A stretch of DNA of 64,000 nt from Terriglobia bacterium. Lineage in GTDB: Bacteria > Acidobacteriota > Terriglobia > JAIQFV01. Each line of letters starts with the position of its first letter. Position 1 is the first letter of the stretch. The notes under the pieces are model-generated. The model worked only from the letters and a program-made list of their open reading frames with translations, was not told the DNA's origin and made no database searches. Positions 35,401 through 43,856 of the stretch are shown here, in pieces. The stretch lies in NCBI GenBank assembly GCA_020073085.1, contig JAIQFV010000005.1:1-64000 (forward strand). The letters are read 5' to 3'. The translations under genes were made by a program, and so were the position numbers.

Positions 35401-38400
35401 TCGACGGTGAGAAACTGTTGCACCGGCGGGATGACGATCTGTTTGGTGTCGAGAGAAATTTCTCCTTCATTCACCATCGTGGCGCTGAGGAAGATATTCG
35501 GCACGTGCCTTTCTTCGATGGGGATTTCGAGAAGTTTTGCCGTCCCGGTCACATGGACCAACTGGTAGCTGTACAGATCATCTCCTTCAATACTGAAAAG
35601 AACATAGCGGTTATTGGTGGGCACATTCAACAGAATGGGCGCCCTCTGTCCAACCTGAAAGGTATCTTTATCTGCAATGATCTCGACCCCGCCGTGGCGA
35701 TAGCCGAGCTCCGTGGTCGAGTCCTTGCACACCCACACCGTGGTTTGGGCCTTAATCGGAGACCCGTCTTTATCCCTGCTGCTCCAGGCGATCTGATAGT
35801 AGCCGTCGCGGGCTGGCGTAAACGTGAGTTCCGCCTTGCCCTCCGCATCTGTCTTAACAGTCTGTTTCAGGATGTCCTCATGCTGGTAGCCGCGAAACTT
35901 CAGCCGCCACGACCTGCCGCCCGAGCCGGGCGGGGGAGGGAAGAAAGGCCACTTCCGGCGCTGAATAGTCAACTCGTCCCCTTTGACTTCCTTTCCCGTG
36001 GGATCAATCCAGATTTCGTACCAGTAATCCCTCGTAACTTTCACCGTGCCTTCGACCTCGACTGGCTGCTCATTAGCGTCGAGGGCCTTCACATCGACGG
36101 TGACTTTGTCCTGCGGGCGATAGAGGTTGTGTTGGGCATGGGGATACACGTAGTACCGCTGCCGGGTAACGCGGACCGTGCCGCTACCTTCGATTTCGCG
36201 GCGGGAGGCGTCGGTGACGCGCGCTTCGATGAAATATTCATAATCCTGCTGGTCCCCGCGCGGTGTGTCAAAGGTGAGTGAGGCCTTGCCAGAGGCATCG
36301 GTCTTGATGGTCTCGCGCTTGATCACCTGACCTTGCCGGCCTCCATAGTACTGGGATCGTCCGGTCATATCCTCGTAATACCAGGGAAAATCGTGGGGGG
36401 GATTCCACCCGTGGTAAAACAGGTTCTGGTGGACGAGCACTTCAACCGAGGCATCGCTGACCGGGCCGCCGAAGTAATAATCCGCCTGGATGTTGACTTC
36501 GACCGACTCACCGATACGGAATGATTTCTTCTTCCCGTTCTCTTCCGGTGTTTGGACGCTGACCTTGAATTCCGGGAGCTTATATTCCTCCAGCCGGAAC
36601 AGGTTGGCCGATCCGACCTGGTGCCTTCGCCCTTCGTCCCAGAAGGTCACACGGTAAACGCCCAAAGGCATGGCCTCGGTCAGCTCCAGCGATCCCCAGG
36701 CGCTCCCGAAGGTATTGAGGGTGATTTTGCCTTCCTTCACCTTGGCCCCGCGGGCGTCAGTGATCTGGAATTCAAGGGTTTGGTTGGCGGGCGTCGAATA
36801 GACAGAGCCGTTGTAACGGCGTGCGATGAGTTTCCAATGAGCATCTTCTTTGGGACGGTATGCAGGGCGGTCGGTAAACACATAGACCCGCCAGGGTTGG
36901 TCCTGCCGCCCGTAAGAATAGGAATTGCCCAGGCTGAAGGCCTGCCGGTCACTGATGATGGCGCTGACGAAGAGTTGGAGATTGTCGTGATTCCTCGTCA
37001 TATCAAAGACCGCAATCCCATCGGCATTCGTTGGTTTAGCGAATTTCTTGCTGATCCACATGCGGTTTTGATAATCGTACGAGTTTTCCCACAGGGTCAC
37101 GTTGGCTTCCGCGATGGGAGCGCCGTCGAGTGCGCTGCAGAAATAGACGAGCGCTTGCTTGCCGGTCGTCTTCAACACCAGGGAAGTGTCCGTGACTAGA
37201 ATCAAGTCGCGGACACTCATCGCCCCTCCTGCCGCCTTAAGAATGTAAGCTCCCACTGGGAGTTTGGTTTCCAGACGGACCAGCTCAGAGCCAGGTCGAT
37301 AGTCTCCCTTGTCCCGGGTCTCTTTGGACCATGATTTCAGGGGCTGATGCGCGTCCAGGTTGATCGACTCAATCCATCCTCGGACCCACTGGCCGCTGAC
37401 CATCTCAACATCGCGCGTAAGATCCACTTTATAAAGTTTGAATTCAATCGTTTTGACATTGCGCCAGTTCAGGTTGAACTGGATCTCTGAGCCGGGAAGG
37501 AAGAAATTTGAAACAAAAACGCCAACACTTGGGTTCGTGATACTTTTAATCTGCTGCGTCGCTGGCTCGAAGTAACGCGATTCGCCCTTCTGGTATTCAC
37601 TGACGAGCCGCCGGTACAATTCCAATGCTCGGACATAGTCTGGTTCGTTTCTTTCCTGGCCCTCTTCATCTACTGCGACGCGGCCGTTGTTTTCGAGCCA
37701 CTGGGCGTATTGAAACAGCGCATCGTCATACCAATCGTTGGATCTTCCTGCTTGAATAGCCCCCTCAAATTCTTCAGGAATCCGGCGCCGCTGATTCGTG
37801 TCGGCGGCCTGCGAGCGAAGCGTCATGGCCAGCAGATAGTGCGCCTGAGCCTTGTCATCCGCGGTCTTGGCGATCTTGAGGGCATTTTCCAGGACATCAA
37901 GGGGCACGTTTAGACCGTAATTGCCATACGAATAGTAACGGCCGACTAAGGAGGGCCGTGTCATTTTCCAGACCAATTTCAGATAGCGATTTCGCGCGGT
38001 CTCAATGTCCGCGGAGCCTGCCCACCAGTCCAACGCCTGCTGATAGTGCGGCCAGGCCTGTCCCCAGTCGGATAGGTTAGGTCGAGTCCACCAGAAATCC
38101 CCCAGGGATTCCTGCACTTCGGCCCACACCAAGTCCCGATCCTCGGGGCGTTGAATGTCGCGCACGAGCACTTCAAGTTGATGACGTGCTTGATCGAGCT
38201 TGGTCGTGTCGGCGGTTTGGGTGGCCGCCTGCGAGCGCCATAGCGTGTCCGCCAGGCGGAAGTCGACCCATCGCTTCTGGGACGAAGAGAGATATGACGC
38301 ACTCGCCTGAACATAGCGCTCATAGGCCCGCGCGTATGAGCCCTCAGCGTATGAGGATTCGGCGTCACTTTTCAGCTTTTCGTAGTCGGGGGTCTGAGCG

Positions 38401-38462
38401 TAGAGCGAAATCAGGCCAAGAGTCAGCGCAAACAGCAGAACGAATGTCGTGAAGGGTTTCAT
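32457..38462 (-). CDS. Alpha-2-macroglobulin family protein with thioester motif
   Basis: A 2001-residue secreted giant. A signal peptide (residues 1-22) is followed by an alpha-helical TPR-like region to about 290, then a series of macroglobulin beta domains including MG2 (VYVFTDRPAYRPKEDAHWK near 535-555) and a Pro-rich bait-like stretch with nine consecutive Pro near 1185. The alpha-2-macroglobulin signature and the thioester YPYGCTEQTMSRFLP (about 1430-1440) precede the alpha-toroid (to about 1760) and a C-terminal receptor-like domain. Such proteins trap or inhibit proteases entering the periplasm. A copy of the ttggactttgga repeat has entered the gene near residues 1903-1913. No PBP1C gene adjoins. 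Confidence 0.93.
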   Translation of the reverse strand: MKPFTTFVLLFALTLGLISLYAQTPDYEKLKSDAESSYAEGSYARAYERYVQASASYLSSSQKRWVDFRLADTLWRSQAATQTADTTKLDQARHQLEVLVRDIQRPEDRDLVWAEVQESLGDFWWTRPNLSDWGQAWPHYQQALDWWAGSADIETARNRYLKLVWKMTRPSLVGRYYSYGNYGLNVPLDVLENALKIAKTADDKAQAHYLLAMTLRSQAADTNQRRRIPEEFEGAIQAGRSNDWYDDALFQYAQWLENNGRVAVDEEGQERNEPDYVRALELYRRLVSEYQKGESRYFEPATQQIKSITNPSVGVFVSNFFLPGSEIQFNLNWRNVKTIEFKLYKVDLTRDVEMVSGQWVRGWIESINLDAHQPLKSWSKETRDKGDYRPGSELVRLETKLPVGAYILKAAGGAMSVRDLILVTDTSLVLKTTGKQALVYFCSALDGAPIAEANVTLWENSYDYQNRMWISKKFAKPTNADGIAVFDMTRNHDNLQLFVSAIISDRQAFSLGNSYSYGRQDQPWRVYVFTDRPAYRPKEDAHWKLIARRYNGSVYSTPANQTLEFQITDARGAKVKEGKITLNTFGSAWGSLELTEAMPLGVYRVTFWDEGRRHQVGSANLFRLEEYKLPEFKVSVQTPEENGKKKSFRIGESVEVNIQADYYFGGPVSDASVEVLVHQNLFYHGWNPPHDFPWYYEDMTGRSQYYGGRQGQVIKRETIKTDASGKASLTFDTPRGDQQDYEYFIEARVTDASRREIEGSGTVRVTRQRYYVYPHAQHNLYRPQDKVTVDVKALDANEQPVEVEGTVKVTRDYWYEIWIDPTGKEVKGDELTIQRRKWPFFPPPPGSGGRSWRLKFRGYQHEDILKQTVKTDAEGKAELTFTPARDGYYQIAWSSRDKDGSPIKAQTTVWVCKDSTTELGYRHGGVEIIADKDTFQVGQRAPILLNVPTNNRYVLFSIEGDDLYSYQLVHVTGTAKLLEIPIEERHVPNIFLSATMVNEGEISLDTKQIVIPPVQQFLTVDVKADREQYQPREEGTLVVTTRTFDGKPIAAEVGLGLVDESVYYIQQDYAGDPRQFFYGTKRYNRIQNESTFNQKSFTKLVEGPDKELVDERQLAEDRLDKFKAEFGTGMGGGVGGGRLGGVIGGLVSKNGRMQAGDKVMVFESMGAASKVTNLVQLAEGALKTPSAAPPPPPPPPPGTPGVEPAVQVRTDFRATVFWQPDVVTDKDGKATVKVKFPDSLTAWKATARVESEANQFGIASSTTRTQQPLIVRLQAPRFFLVGDQVTISAVMNNNTDKPMTVTPSLDAQGLVVTGIVVKGSPVKGEQAPVQIPANGEARADWIVSVQKPGEAKLKVTGRGGAYADAMEKSFPIYEHGIEKFIAKSGKMRGDEITVKLDVPKDRKPESTVMTVQVAPSMAVTMLDALPYLIDYPYGCTEQTMSRFLPAVVVAKTLKDLGLRPELVMGKVFGGVEQEFAAQTHPRGSNDLQLLDDVTQQSLKRLYDFQHSDGGWGWWKDGDTDPFMTAYIVWGLTLARDAGIKLKPEVLDRGVDYLQKTLVEQENNYDLQAWMLHAVSTYYHSMKLSKIASPVSKAFDNLWKNRDPLNAYTRSLLALSANHLGYTDQAKTLIRNLENGVKIDTRPDLSIIQKGGQDSEKGVIPTAHWGEDGIYWRWSDGGVEATSFALRALLAIDPQNKLVEPVTNWLIKNRRGAQWNSTRDTAITILSLTDYLRSSGELHPEVEYELSVNGHMIATKQITPDDALTAPSQFPVDAKDLVDGANEIRIKRKSGNSPLYFSVQTRYFSLEEPIPAAGNEIFVRRQYYKLVGHPTLLKGYVYDRQPLNDGESVTSGDRVQTVLTIEAKNNYEYLVFEDLKPAGLEAVQVRSGEPIYAKELKAGALEEQSKVQGPKSKVGEGSSLQSESSYTGRSRWVYQELRDRKVALFIDKLPQGIWEIRYDLRAEAPGKFHALPTLGYAMYVPEIRTNGSEVRITVVDRKEESK
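32724..32755. repeat. Minisatellite-B unit inserted in the alpha-2-macroglobulin gene
   Basis: The bases gactttggactttggacct and the following ggactttggact reproduce the unit of the array at 1190-1530. They encode SKVQGPKSKV in frame with the host protein, between a conserved beta domain and VYQELRDRKVALFIDKLPQG. The insertion keeps the reading frame. Confidence 0.85.
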
Positions 38463-38649
38463 CGCGGCCTCGCAAGTGGCAGAAAAGGGGAGTTCTTAAA
38501 TCAGAATTCACGGACCTTATGGGTACAGAACATGGGCCCCGGTGCCTCTGCCCGGTCTACCGATTTTTGGAAAGACGGGTAATTCTTTCTAAATACCGTC
38601 AACACTGCCTACTGTCTCTTTAGATGCATTTGCGCCCCAAAAGTTCCCG

Positions 38650-38679
38650 AACAAAATAAAAGGGCTAGAGTAAGCCCTT
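38650..38679 (-). terminator. Intrinsic terminator of the four-helix-bundle gene
   Basis: On the minus strand AAGGGCT pairs with AGCCCTT around a six-base loop, and TTATTTTG follows, 18 bases after the stop codon at 38698. Confidence 0.75.
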
Positions 38680-38697
38680 CTCTCGCTCGAGATCACC

Positions 38698-39177
38698 TCA
38701 AACTTTTTGATGTTGGACCCTTTTGAGCTCCTCCATGAAGGAGTTGATCTCGCGCTGGCGGTCAAACTTCTGTTTGCTTTGGGATGACAAATACCGTTGG
38801 CCCTTAATATTGGAGTTTTGAAGACTGTCAGCAGAAGCACGAAGCTGCCTTGAGATTGATTCCGACAACGATGTGAGATCTGAGATTTCAGTTTTGAGAT
38901 GGGTGAAGGCTGCAAGGCGGTCCATTAAGCAGAGCATAGACCGGACCTCGCCAGCGGAGCCGCGGGCAACATAAAGAAATGTTAAAAGCTCCTGAGTCGT
39001 CCCTCGCTCGAATCCTTCTGCAATGTTATTCGAAACGGACAGGGCCGCTCGCTCAATTTGGCTCCTCAAGTCTCCATACGGCTTCTGGTGATCGACTTCA
39101 AATATCAGGAAAGCCTTCTTGGCCAAATTAATTGCCGATTCCCACACGGGTAGGCCTTCAAACCGCTTGTATTTCAT
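38698..39177 (-). CDS. Four-helix-bundle protein (23S rRNA intervening-sequence family)
   Basis: A 159-residue protein of the S23 / 23S rRNA-IVP family: KRFEGLPVWESAINLAKKAFLIFE ... YGDLRSQIERAALSVSNNIAEGFERGTTQELLTFLYVARGSAGEVRSMLCLMDRL. It folds as a four-helix bundle that forms pentamers; the cellular role is unknown despite the historical name, and it is not inside an rRNA here. The last 50 residues form an extra Gln/Ser/Lys-rich tail. The ATG at 39177 has AAGGA upstream. A text-like gagatctgagatttcag segment falls in its third helix (38871-38903). Confidence 0.88.
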   Translation of the reverse strand: MKYKRFEGLPVWESAINLAKKAFLIFEVDHQKPYGDLRSQIERAALSVSNNIAEGFERGTTQELLTFLYVARGSAGEVRSMLCLMDRLAAFTHLKTEISDLTSLSESISRQLRASADSLQNSNIKGQRYLSSQSKQKFDRQREINSFMEELKRVQHQKV

Positions 39178-39262
39178 GATGATTCCTTGGAGTCCTTCTG
39201 CGGGGGAGGAGTTGGACTTCTGTTGTTCCTTCGCTTGCGATTTGATTATCGAACATGAATTG

Positions 39263-40180
39263 CTAATTGCCAAACAAATGTCTCTTGAACCAAGCCACCG
39301 TCCGTTGAATGACCTCGTTCTCCCAAGTAATCGAGGTATAGGTATGGTTGGCGCCTCCAATAATGACCTTTTCTTTGACAGCTGCCCCTGCCGAACTGAG
39401 AAATTCCTCCGCATCGGAGAGAGGAACCACCTCGTCCTTTCCAGGCTGAAGGATGAGGGTGGGTCCTTTGAAGGCGGTGAGGGCGGCGAGAGGATTGACC
39501 TTGAGCATATCTTCAAGGAACCGGGTTGATACCTCGCGGGCGTCATACTCCAAGTTGCCCTGCGCGCTGGGGATCGCTTTCCCTGATCTCACAATCGCCC
39601 TGCGAAGGCGTTCCGTGTGAGCCACCGCGCTCCACAAGACCAACGCCCGGGCCTGCACCGGGCTGGCTATGCTTGCGGCGACGGTCCCTCCGAGCGAGAG
39701 GCCGGCCAGCCCGATGCGGTCAGTGGCGATCCCTTTTTGCGCTCGAAGGAACGTCACTGCGTCCTCGGCATCAGCGATCTCGCCCTGCAAGGTCATGTCT
39801 CTGAATGTTCCTTCGGATTCTCCCGACCCGTAAAAGTCAAACCGCAGGGCAGCCATGCCTGCCTGTTGGAGGGCCCGGGCGCACTTGACAAAGATCCAGT
39901 GAGACTCGATACGGTCTCCCGTGAATCCATGAAAGAACACGACACCGGGAACAGGTCCGATGCTCTTCACATCGGGCCAATGAATCATTCCGCGTAACCA
40001 CTTTCCATCGCGATTCTTGAATTGCACCACGGTTTCCATGGGAGGGCGGTTCCTTTCGCTCTGTTTCATATCGGCCTTCGGTTTATTGGGTGTGGCGGTC
40101 TTGTGCAGCTGAGCATGAACGGGGTGCGCTATCATCCAGGCAAACAGAAGGAATAAAGAAGAAGGCCCTTTTATCCGCAT
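39263..40180 (-). CDS. Secreted alpha/beta-hydrolase
   Basis: A 305-residue hydrolase with a signal peptide cut near residue 24 (AWMIAHPVHAQ). The core shows the oxyanion segment FFHGFTGDR, the nucleophile elbow GLSLGG (Ser about residue 168), the acid region ILQPGKDEVVPLSD and a C-terminal His in GANHTYTSI, so all three triad residues are present. It resembles serine aminopeptidase / dienelactone-type hydrolases acting on esters or peptides in the periplasm; substrate unknown. The ATG follows GGAGAAG at five bases. It precedes the four-helix-bundle gene by 85 bases. Confidence 0.88.
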   Translation of the reverse strand: MRIKGPSSLFLLFAWMIAHPVHAQLHKTATPNKPKADMKQSERNRPPMETVVQFKNRDGKWLRGMIHWPDVKSIGPVPGVVFFHGFTGDRIESHWIFVKCARALQQAGMAALRFDFYGSGESEGTFRDMTLQGEIADAEDAVTFLRAQKGIATDRIGLAGLSLGGTVAASIASPVQARALVLWSAVAHTERLRRAIVRSGKAIPSAQGNLEYDAREVSTRFLEDMLKVNPLAALTAFKGPTLILQPGKDEVVPLSDAEEFLSSAGAAVKEKVIIGGANHTYTSITWENEVIQRTVAWFKRHLFGN

Positions 40181-40324
40181 TTGACTTCTCCACTCAGGCA
40201 TCGGTCGTCGGATTTCTTTAGCGGCAGCATCATACGGGTTCGAGGCAGGTTTGAGCCGGACCAGGAATTGCGAAAGACCACAGGTCGGCGAATCGCCTCG
40301 GGCTTTTTCCGATCCGTTATTAAA

Positions 40325-41629
40325 CTATTGTGCCTGCCCGCTTTTCCGAAGAGGAGGCAGGGTATCCTTTCCCGTTATCAGGCGCGCAGCCCGATTCTGC
40401 GTGAAATAATTCCAGGCCCACTGTACGAAGACGAGGAGCCGGTTCTCGAATTCCACAATATACATGAGGTGAACGAAGAGCCAGGTCAGCCACGCAAAGT
40501 ATCCGGAAAAACGGACGCGGCCAAAATCGGCGACGGCTGCTGCCCGGCCAATCGTGGCCAAACTGCCCTTGTCCCTGTAAACAAAGGGGGGCATCGTCTT
40601 GCCTTGGAGTCGGCGCGCGATCACCTTGGCCACGTAACGCCCCTGCTGCATCGCAACGGGTGCAACCCCGGGCAACGGTTTTCCGGTTTGATGACTGAAG
40701 TTGGCGAGGTCCCCGATGACAAAGATTTCCGGATGACCTTTTATGGTGAGGTCGGGTTCGACCACCACCCGACCCACCCTGTCAAGTGAGGCACTCGTGG
40801 CTGATGCGATCTTGCGGCCCAGGGGGGATGCGGCGACGCCTGCGGCCCAGAGGACAGTGCGTGTGGGGATCTTTCTTTCCTCGTTGCCGCACCGAATCTG
40901 GACCGAATCCTCATCAATTCCTGTGACGACGGCGTTGGTTTGAACCGTCACGCCCAAACCCGCCAGGGAGCGCACGGCATCCGAGGACAGACCGGCCGGA
41001 TAAGTGGGCAGGATGCGGTCATTCCCCTCGAGCAGGAGGATCCGCGCATCAGCGGGATTAATGGATCGGAATTCATGCTTGAGTGTATCGTTGGCGATTT
41101 CTCCCAGGGCGCCCGCCAGTTCGACGCCGGTGGGCCCACCCCCCACGACGACAAACGTCAGGCGGGACCGGATTTTTTCCGGATCTGACTCTCGCTCGGC
41201 TTCTTCAAACGCCAACAGGATGCGTTTCCGGATCTCTGTGGCGTCCTCGATCGTCTTCAAGGCCGGCGCGACAGCCTCCCATTGCGGGTTGCCGAAGTAA
41301 TGATGTTGGGCGCCGGTTGCAACAACGAGGGTGTCGTAAGGAACATCTCCCTTGCGAAGCAGGACGCGATGCCCGGCGGCATCGACGTCGATCACTTCAT
41401 CCAGTAACACACGCACATTTCTCTGACGCTTGAGGATGCCGCGCAACGGTGTCGCAATGTTCGCAGGGGACAGTCCTCCGGTCGCCACTTGATACAGGAG
41501 CGGTTGAAACAGGTGGAAGTTGCGCCGGTCAATCAACGTGACTTGCACGGATGCGCGCTTCAGCGATTGCGCGGCAAGGAGGCCGCCAAACCCACCCCCG
41601 ATGAGGACAACGTGATGTAGATTCTCCAT
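40325..41629 (-). CDS. ndh: Type II NADH:quinone oxidoreductase (NDH-2)
   Basis: A 434-residue FAD enzyme that oxidises NADH and reduces quinone at the inner membrane without pumping protons. FAD-binding GGGFGG (residues 11-16), NADH-binding VVGGGPTGVELAGALGE (about 163-180), the quinone-site motif VAPVAMQQGRYVAKVI (about 325-340), and FVIGDLA near 300 are all present. The C-terminal amphipathic helices (WLTWLFVHLMYIVEFENRLLVFVQWAW) mediate membrane attachment. It is monocistronic; a 14-bp palindrome and a GC-rich hairpin lie in its upstream region. It is a low-energy-yield entry point to the respiratory chain. Confidence 0.94.
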   Translation of the reverse strand: MENLHHVVLIGGGFGGLLAAQSLKRASVQVTLIDRRNFHLFQPLLYQVATGGLSPANIATPLRGILKRQRNVRVLLDEVIDVDAAGHRVLLRKGDVPYDTLVVATGAQHHYFGNPQWEAVAPALKTIEDATEIRKRILLAFEEAERESDPEKIRSRLTFVVVGGGPTGVELAGALGEIANDTLKHEFRSINPADARILLLEGNDRILPTYPAGLSSDAVRSLAGLGVTVQTNAVVTGIDEDSVQIRCGNEERKIPTRTVLWAAGVAASPLGRKIASATSASLDRVGRVVVEPDLTIKGHPEIFVIGDLANFSHQTGKPLPGVAPVAMQQGRYVAKVIARRLQGKTMPPFVYRDKGSLATIGRAAAVADFGRVRFSGYFAWLTWLFVHLMYIVEFENRLLVFVQWAWNYFTQNRAARLITGKDTLPPLRKSGQAQ

Positions 41630-41674
41630 CGGACTTCATCCTAGTCCCAGAACCCCGAGCGTGTATGGACGGGT

Positions 41675-41694
41675 GGGGGAGAAGAGTCTCCCCC
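41675..41694. promoter_or_regulatory. Hairpin in the ndh leader region
   Basis: GGGGGAGA and TCTCCCCC pair perfectly around AGAG, 45 bases upstream of the ndh ATG. The C-run continues past the stem. It could act in the ndh mRNA leader or be chance in GC-rich sequence. Confidence 0.45.
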
Positions 41695-41705
41695 CCCGCC
41701 TTGAA

Positions 41706-41719
41706 TTGGGCATGCCCAA
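41706..41719. promoter_or_regulatory. 14-bp palindrome upstream of ndh
   Basis: TTGGGCATGCCCAA is a perfect palindrome about 77-90 bases upstream of the ndh start, in a position where a transcriptional regulator could act. No regulator is identified. Confidence 0.45.
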
Positions 41720-41812
41720 CTCTAACATGAAGGCTGGAGATTATCGAAGCGGATCGGCGGATGCAATGAGTGTCAGAGGGACAAAACGGGGAAGAAACAT
41801 CTTAAAATTCAA

Positions 41813-41850
41813 AGAGCGGTCCAAGGGACAGAACAGCCCTGGACCGCTCT
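41813..41850 (-). terminator. Terminator hairpin of the helical-repeat protein gene
   Basis: AGAGCGGTCCA and TGGACCGCTCT pair perfectly, extended by AGGG/CCCT inside, with a short loop; on the minus strand TTGAATTTT follows. It lies 37 bases after the stop codon at 41887. Confidence 0.7.
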
Positions 41851-41886
41851 CGAAGGATTCTCAGTTGCCCGGTACGATCCCTGTTA

Positions 41887-43782
41887 TTAATTCAGCACGA
41901 TCCGGATACCGGGAGAATCCAACTTTCCGTCGTTCAGAATAAAATCCGCGATGTTGATCATCGTCAACAGCTTCATCTTCTTGTCGCTGATTTGATCGGC
42001 ACGGGAGATCGCCTCATCAATGTTCAGCTTGGAAAGGCTGGTGATGAGCTGTTGAATCAATTGATTGGACCGGCGAAACTCCGGGGACAGCCGGCTCGCG
42101 AAGGGCTGCGTCGAGGGGGAGTTTGACTCTTGTTCGATGACTTTATCCACCAAAGGGAAGGCTTCGGTCAAGAGGGCCTTGGCGCGATCCCGGTCAAAAT
42201 TGAAATAGCCATCCGCCAAATAGCCGTACAAGGAGGCGCGGTCGTACGGGTCGGTAATCTTTTCAGCGGCGGTGTATGCATCCCCAAGCAAGCTCTTTCC
42301 TTTTTCGGGATCGGTTTTGTAGATCACTCCGGCAACCCGGGCCAGGGCTTTGGCGCGATCAGTCGGAGATTCCAGCTGAGTGATCGTATTCATCGCTGCC
42401 TGAGGATTATTTTGGGCTATTTGGACAGCCTTCTCGGTCTGCATCTGGGACTGAAGCTGTGATGCGATCCGATTGGCGTCCACGGGGGCCTGCCCGGAAT
42501 TCCCGCCGACTCGTACAACCGTCACTCTCTGGTCGGAGGTCGAAGCCGGGGCTCCAGCACTGGGATTCTTGTCTCCCGTCGAGGGGGTTCCAGCCAGGAC
42601 CGTCTTTTGAACCTGCCCGCCCTCTTCCCCCTGGGCCAGCGCGTTGCCGACAGCGTCGCCAGGCGGGTCCGCATCGTTGCCGATCGGGAAAATTCCATTG
42701 GGGTTCTTGGAGATTTGCGCCCGGTATTTCGAATACTGTTCTTCCAGGGCCTTCGCCCGCTCGGGGTCCAGGCGTCGCATCATCGCGACCGCTTGAACGG
42801 CAGCATACTCACGGATACTACTAATGCTCGTCTTGCCCTGTTCATTGACGCTGGTAAAGGTAAAAGAGACCGTGTCTTCCTGCTGTTTCTTCTCGAGACC
42901 GTCAATGGCCTGGATGATGAGATCGAGGGCCTTGGCCGACAGGCTTCGATTCAGGTCAAACAGCCGTCCCGTCAAGTCGACAAAGCTCTGCACCTGGAGA
43001 AGATCCTGGCCGGGTTTTTCAAATTGATGGATGGCTTCCAGGAACAACTGCTCCGATCGGTCGGGGCGGGATTTCCTCAGAGCGGTGGCGACGGGCGCCA
43101 GAAAGCCGGGTTCGAAATTTCCTTCCGTCACCTGCTGCTCCACAATTTCGAAAGCCCGGTCAGGGGATTTGCTGGCCATCTGGGCAGCCACGAAGCTTAA
43201 GGCGTTGTTTCGCAGGTTCATCATGGGCCGGGGCTGATCACCGGTCGGATAGACGCGGTCCATTCGCAAGGCCATCTGAAGTGCCTTTTCGAGATCGAGA
43301 GAGGACACCATCGACACAATCTGGAATTGCCGGGTGAGTTTCCTCCGCACCGCATCCTCCGTCTGAACTTCAAGCGTGGAATCAAACGCCTGTTGGAAGA
43401 CGTAGAGGGCACGGTCCTTGCTGATCTTGCGCATGGATTGAGCGATGCGAGTCAAAGCCTCCCCCTTGGTCTCCGGGTCAGCTCCGAGGGCCTCCTGATA
43501 GGTTCTGTTCAAAAGCTCCTCCGCCCTTTTCTTGGCTGCTTCCGCGGATTCGGTCTTTGCGGTTGAAGGACGGGTTCCTCCCTTGCCGGCGGTTGTCGTG
43601 GGAGAGCTTTGCGAGGCCGCCTCTCCTTTTCCTTGGACTAGTGGCGGTGTCTTCTTTTGTTGCTGCTGTGGTTCAGTCTTCTCCGAAGGGCTCTGAGAGA
43701 AGGACATGGCAGGGAAGCACATCAGGGCGGCGACGCCGCTCGAAATCACTGATGTCATTAAAAGTCTTCTTAGGGACGGCAT
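41887..43782 (-). CDS. Large secreted helical-repeat protein, function unknown
   Basis: A 631-residue protein with a signal peptide (residues 1-30, MPSLRRLLMTSVISSGVAALM ... SFSQS). A Gln/Pro/Thr-rich linker (about 31-85) precedes long all-helical stretches with repeating patterns such as DLEKALQMALRMDRVYPTG, SPDRAFEIVEQQVTEGNFEPGFLAPVATAL and DRAKALLTEAFPLVDKVIEQESN, suggesting TPR/HEAT-like superhelices. A second low-complexity linker lies near 395-445. I do not recognise the family; the arrangement and secretion suit a periplasmic scaffold. The gene ends at a strong hairpin, and its start lies 75 bases downstream of the sortilin-like gene on the same strand. Confidence 0.8.
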   Translation of the reverse strand: MPSLRRLLMTSVISSGVAALMCFPAMSFSQSPSEKTEPQQQQKKTPPLVQGKGEAASQSSPTTTAGKGGTRPSTAKTESAEAAKKRAEELLNRTYQEALGADPETKGEALTRIAQSMRKISKDRALYVFQQAFDSTLEVQTEDAVRRKLTRQFQIVSMVSSLDLEKALQMALRMDRVYPTGDQPRPMMNLRNNALSFVAAQMASKSPDRAFEIVEQQVTEGNFEPGFLAPVATALRKSRPDRSEQLFLEAIHQFEKPGQDLLQVQSFVDLTGRLFDLNRSLSAKALDLIIQAIDGLEKKQQEDTVSFTFTSVNEQGKTSISSIREYAAVQAVAMMRRLDPERAKALEEQYSKYRAQISKNPNGIFPIGNDADPPGDAVGNALAQGEEGGQVQKTVLAGTPSTGDKNPSAGAPASTSDQRVTVVRVGGNSGQAPVDANRIASQLQSQMQTEKAVQIAQNNPQAAMNTITQLESPTDRAKALARVAGVIYKTDPEKGKSLLGDAYTAAEKITDPYDRASLYGYLADGYFNFDRDRAKALLTEAFPLVDKVIEQESNSPSTQPFASRLSPEFRRSNQLIQQLITSLSKLNIDEAISRADQISDKKMKLLTMINIADFILNDGKLDSPGIRIVLN

Positions 43783-43856
43783 AGGATCCTCTCCTTAACG
43801 TAGGTATGCTGCCGATTGGACGCAAGAAGAGAGGAGAAAGTCTTGGAAATCTTTAA

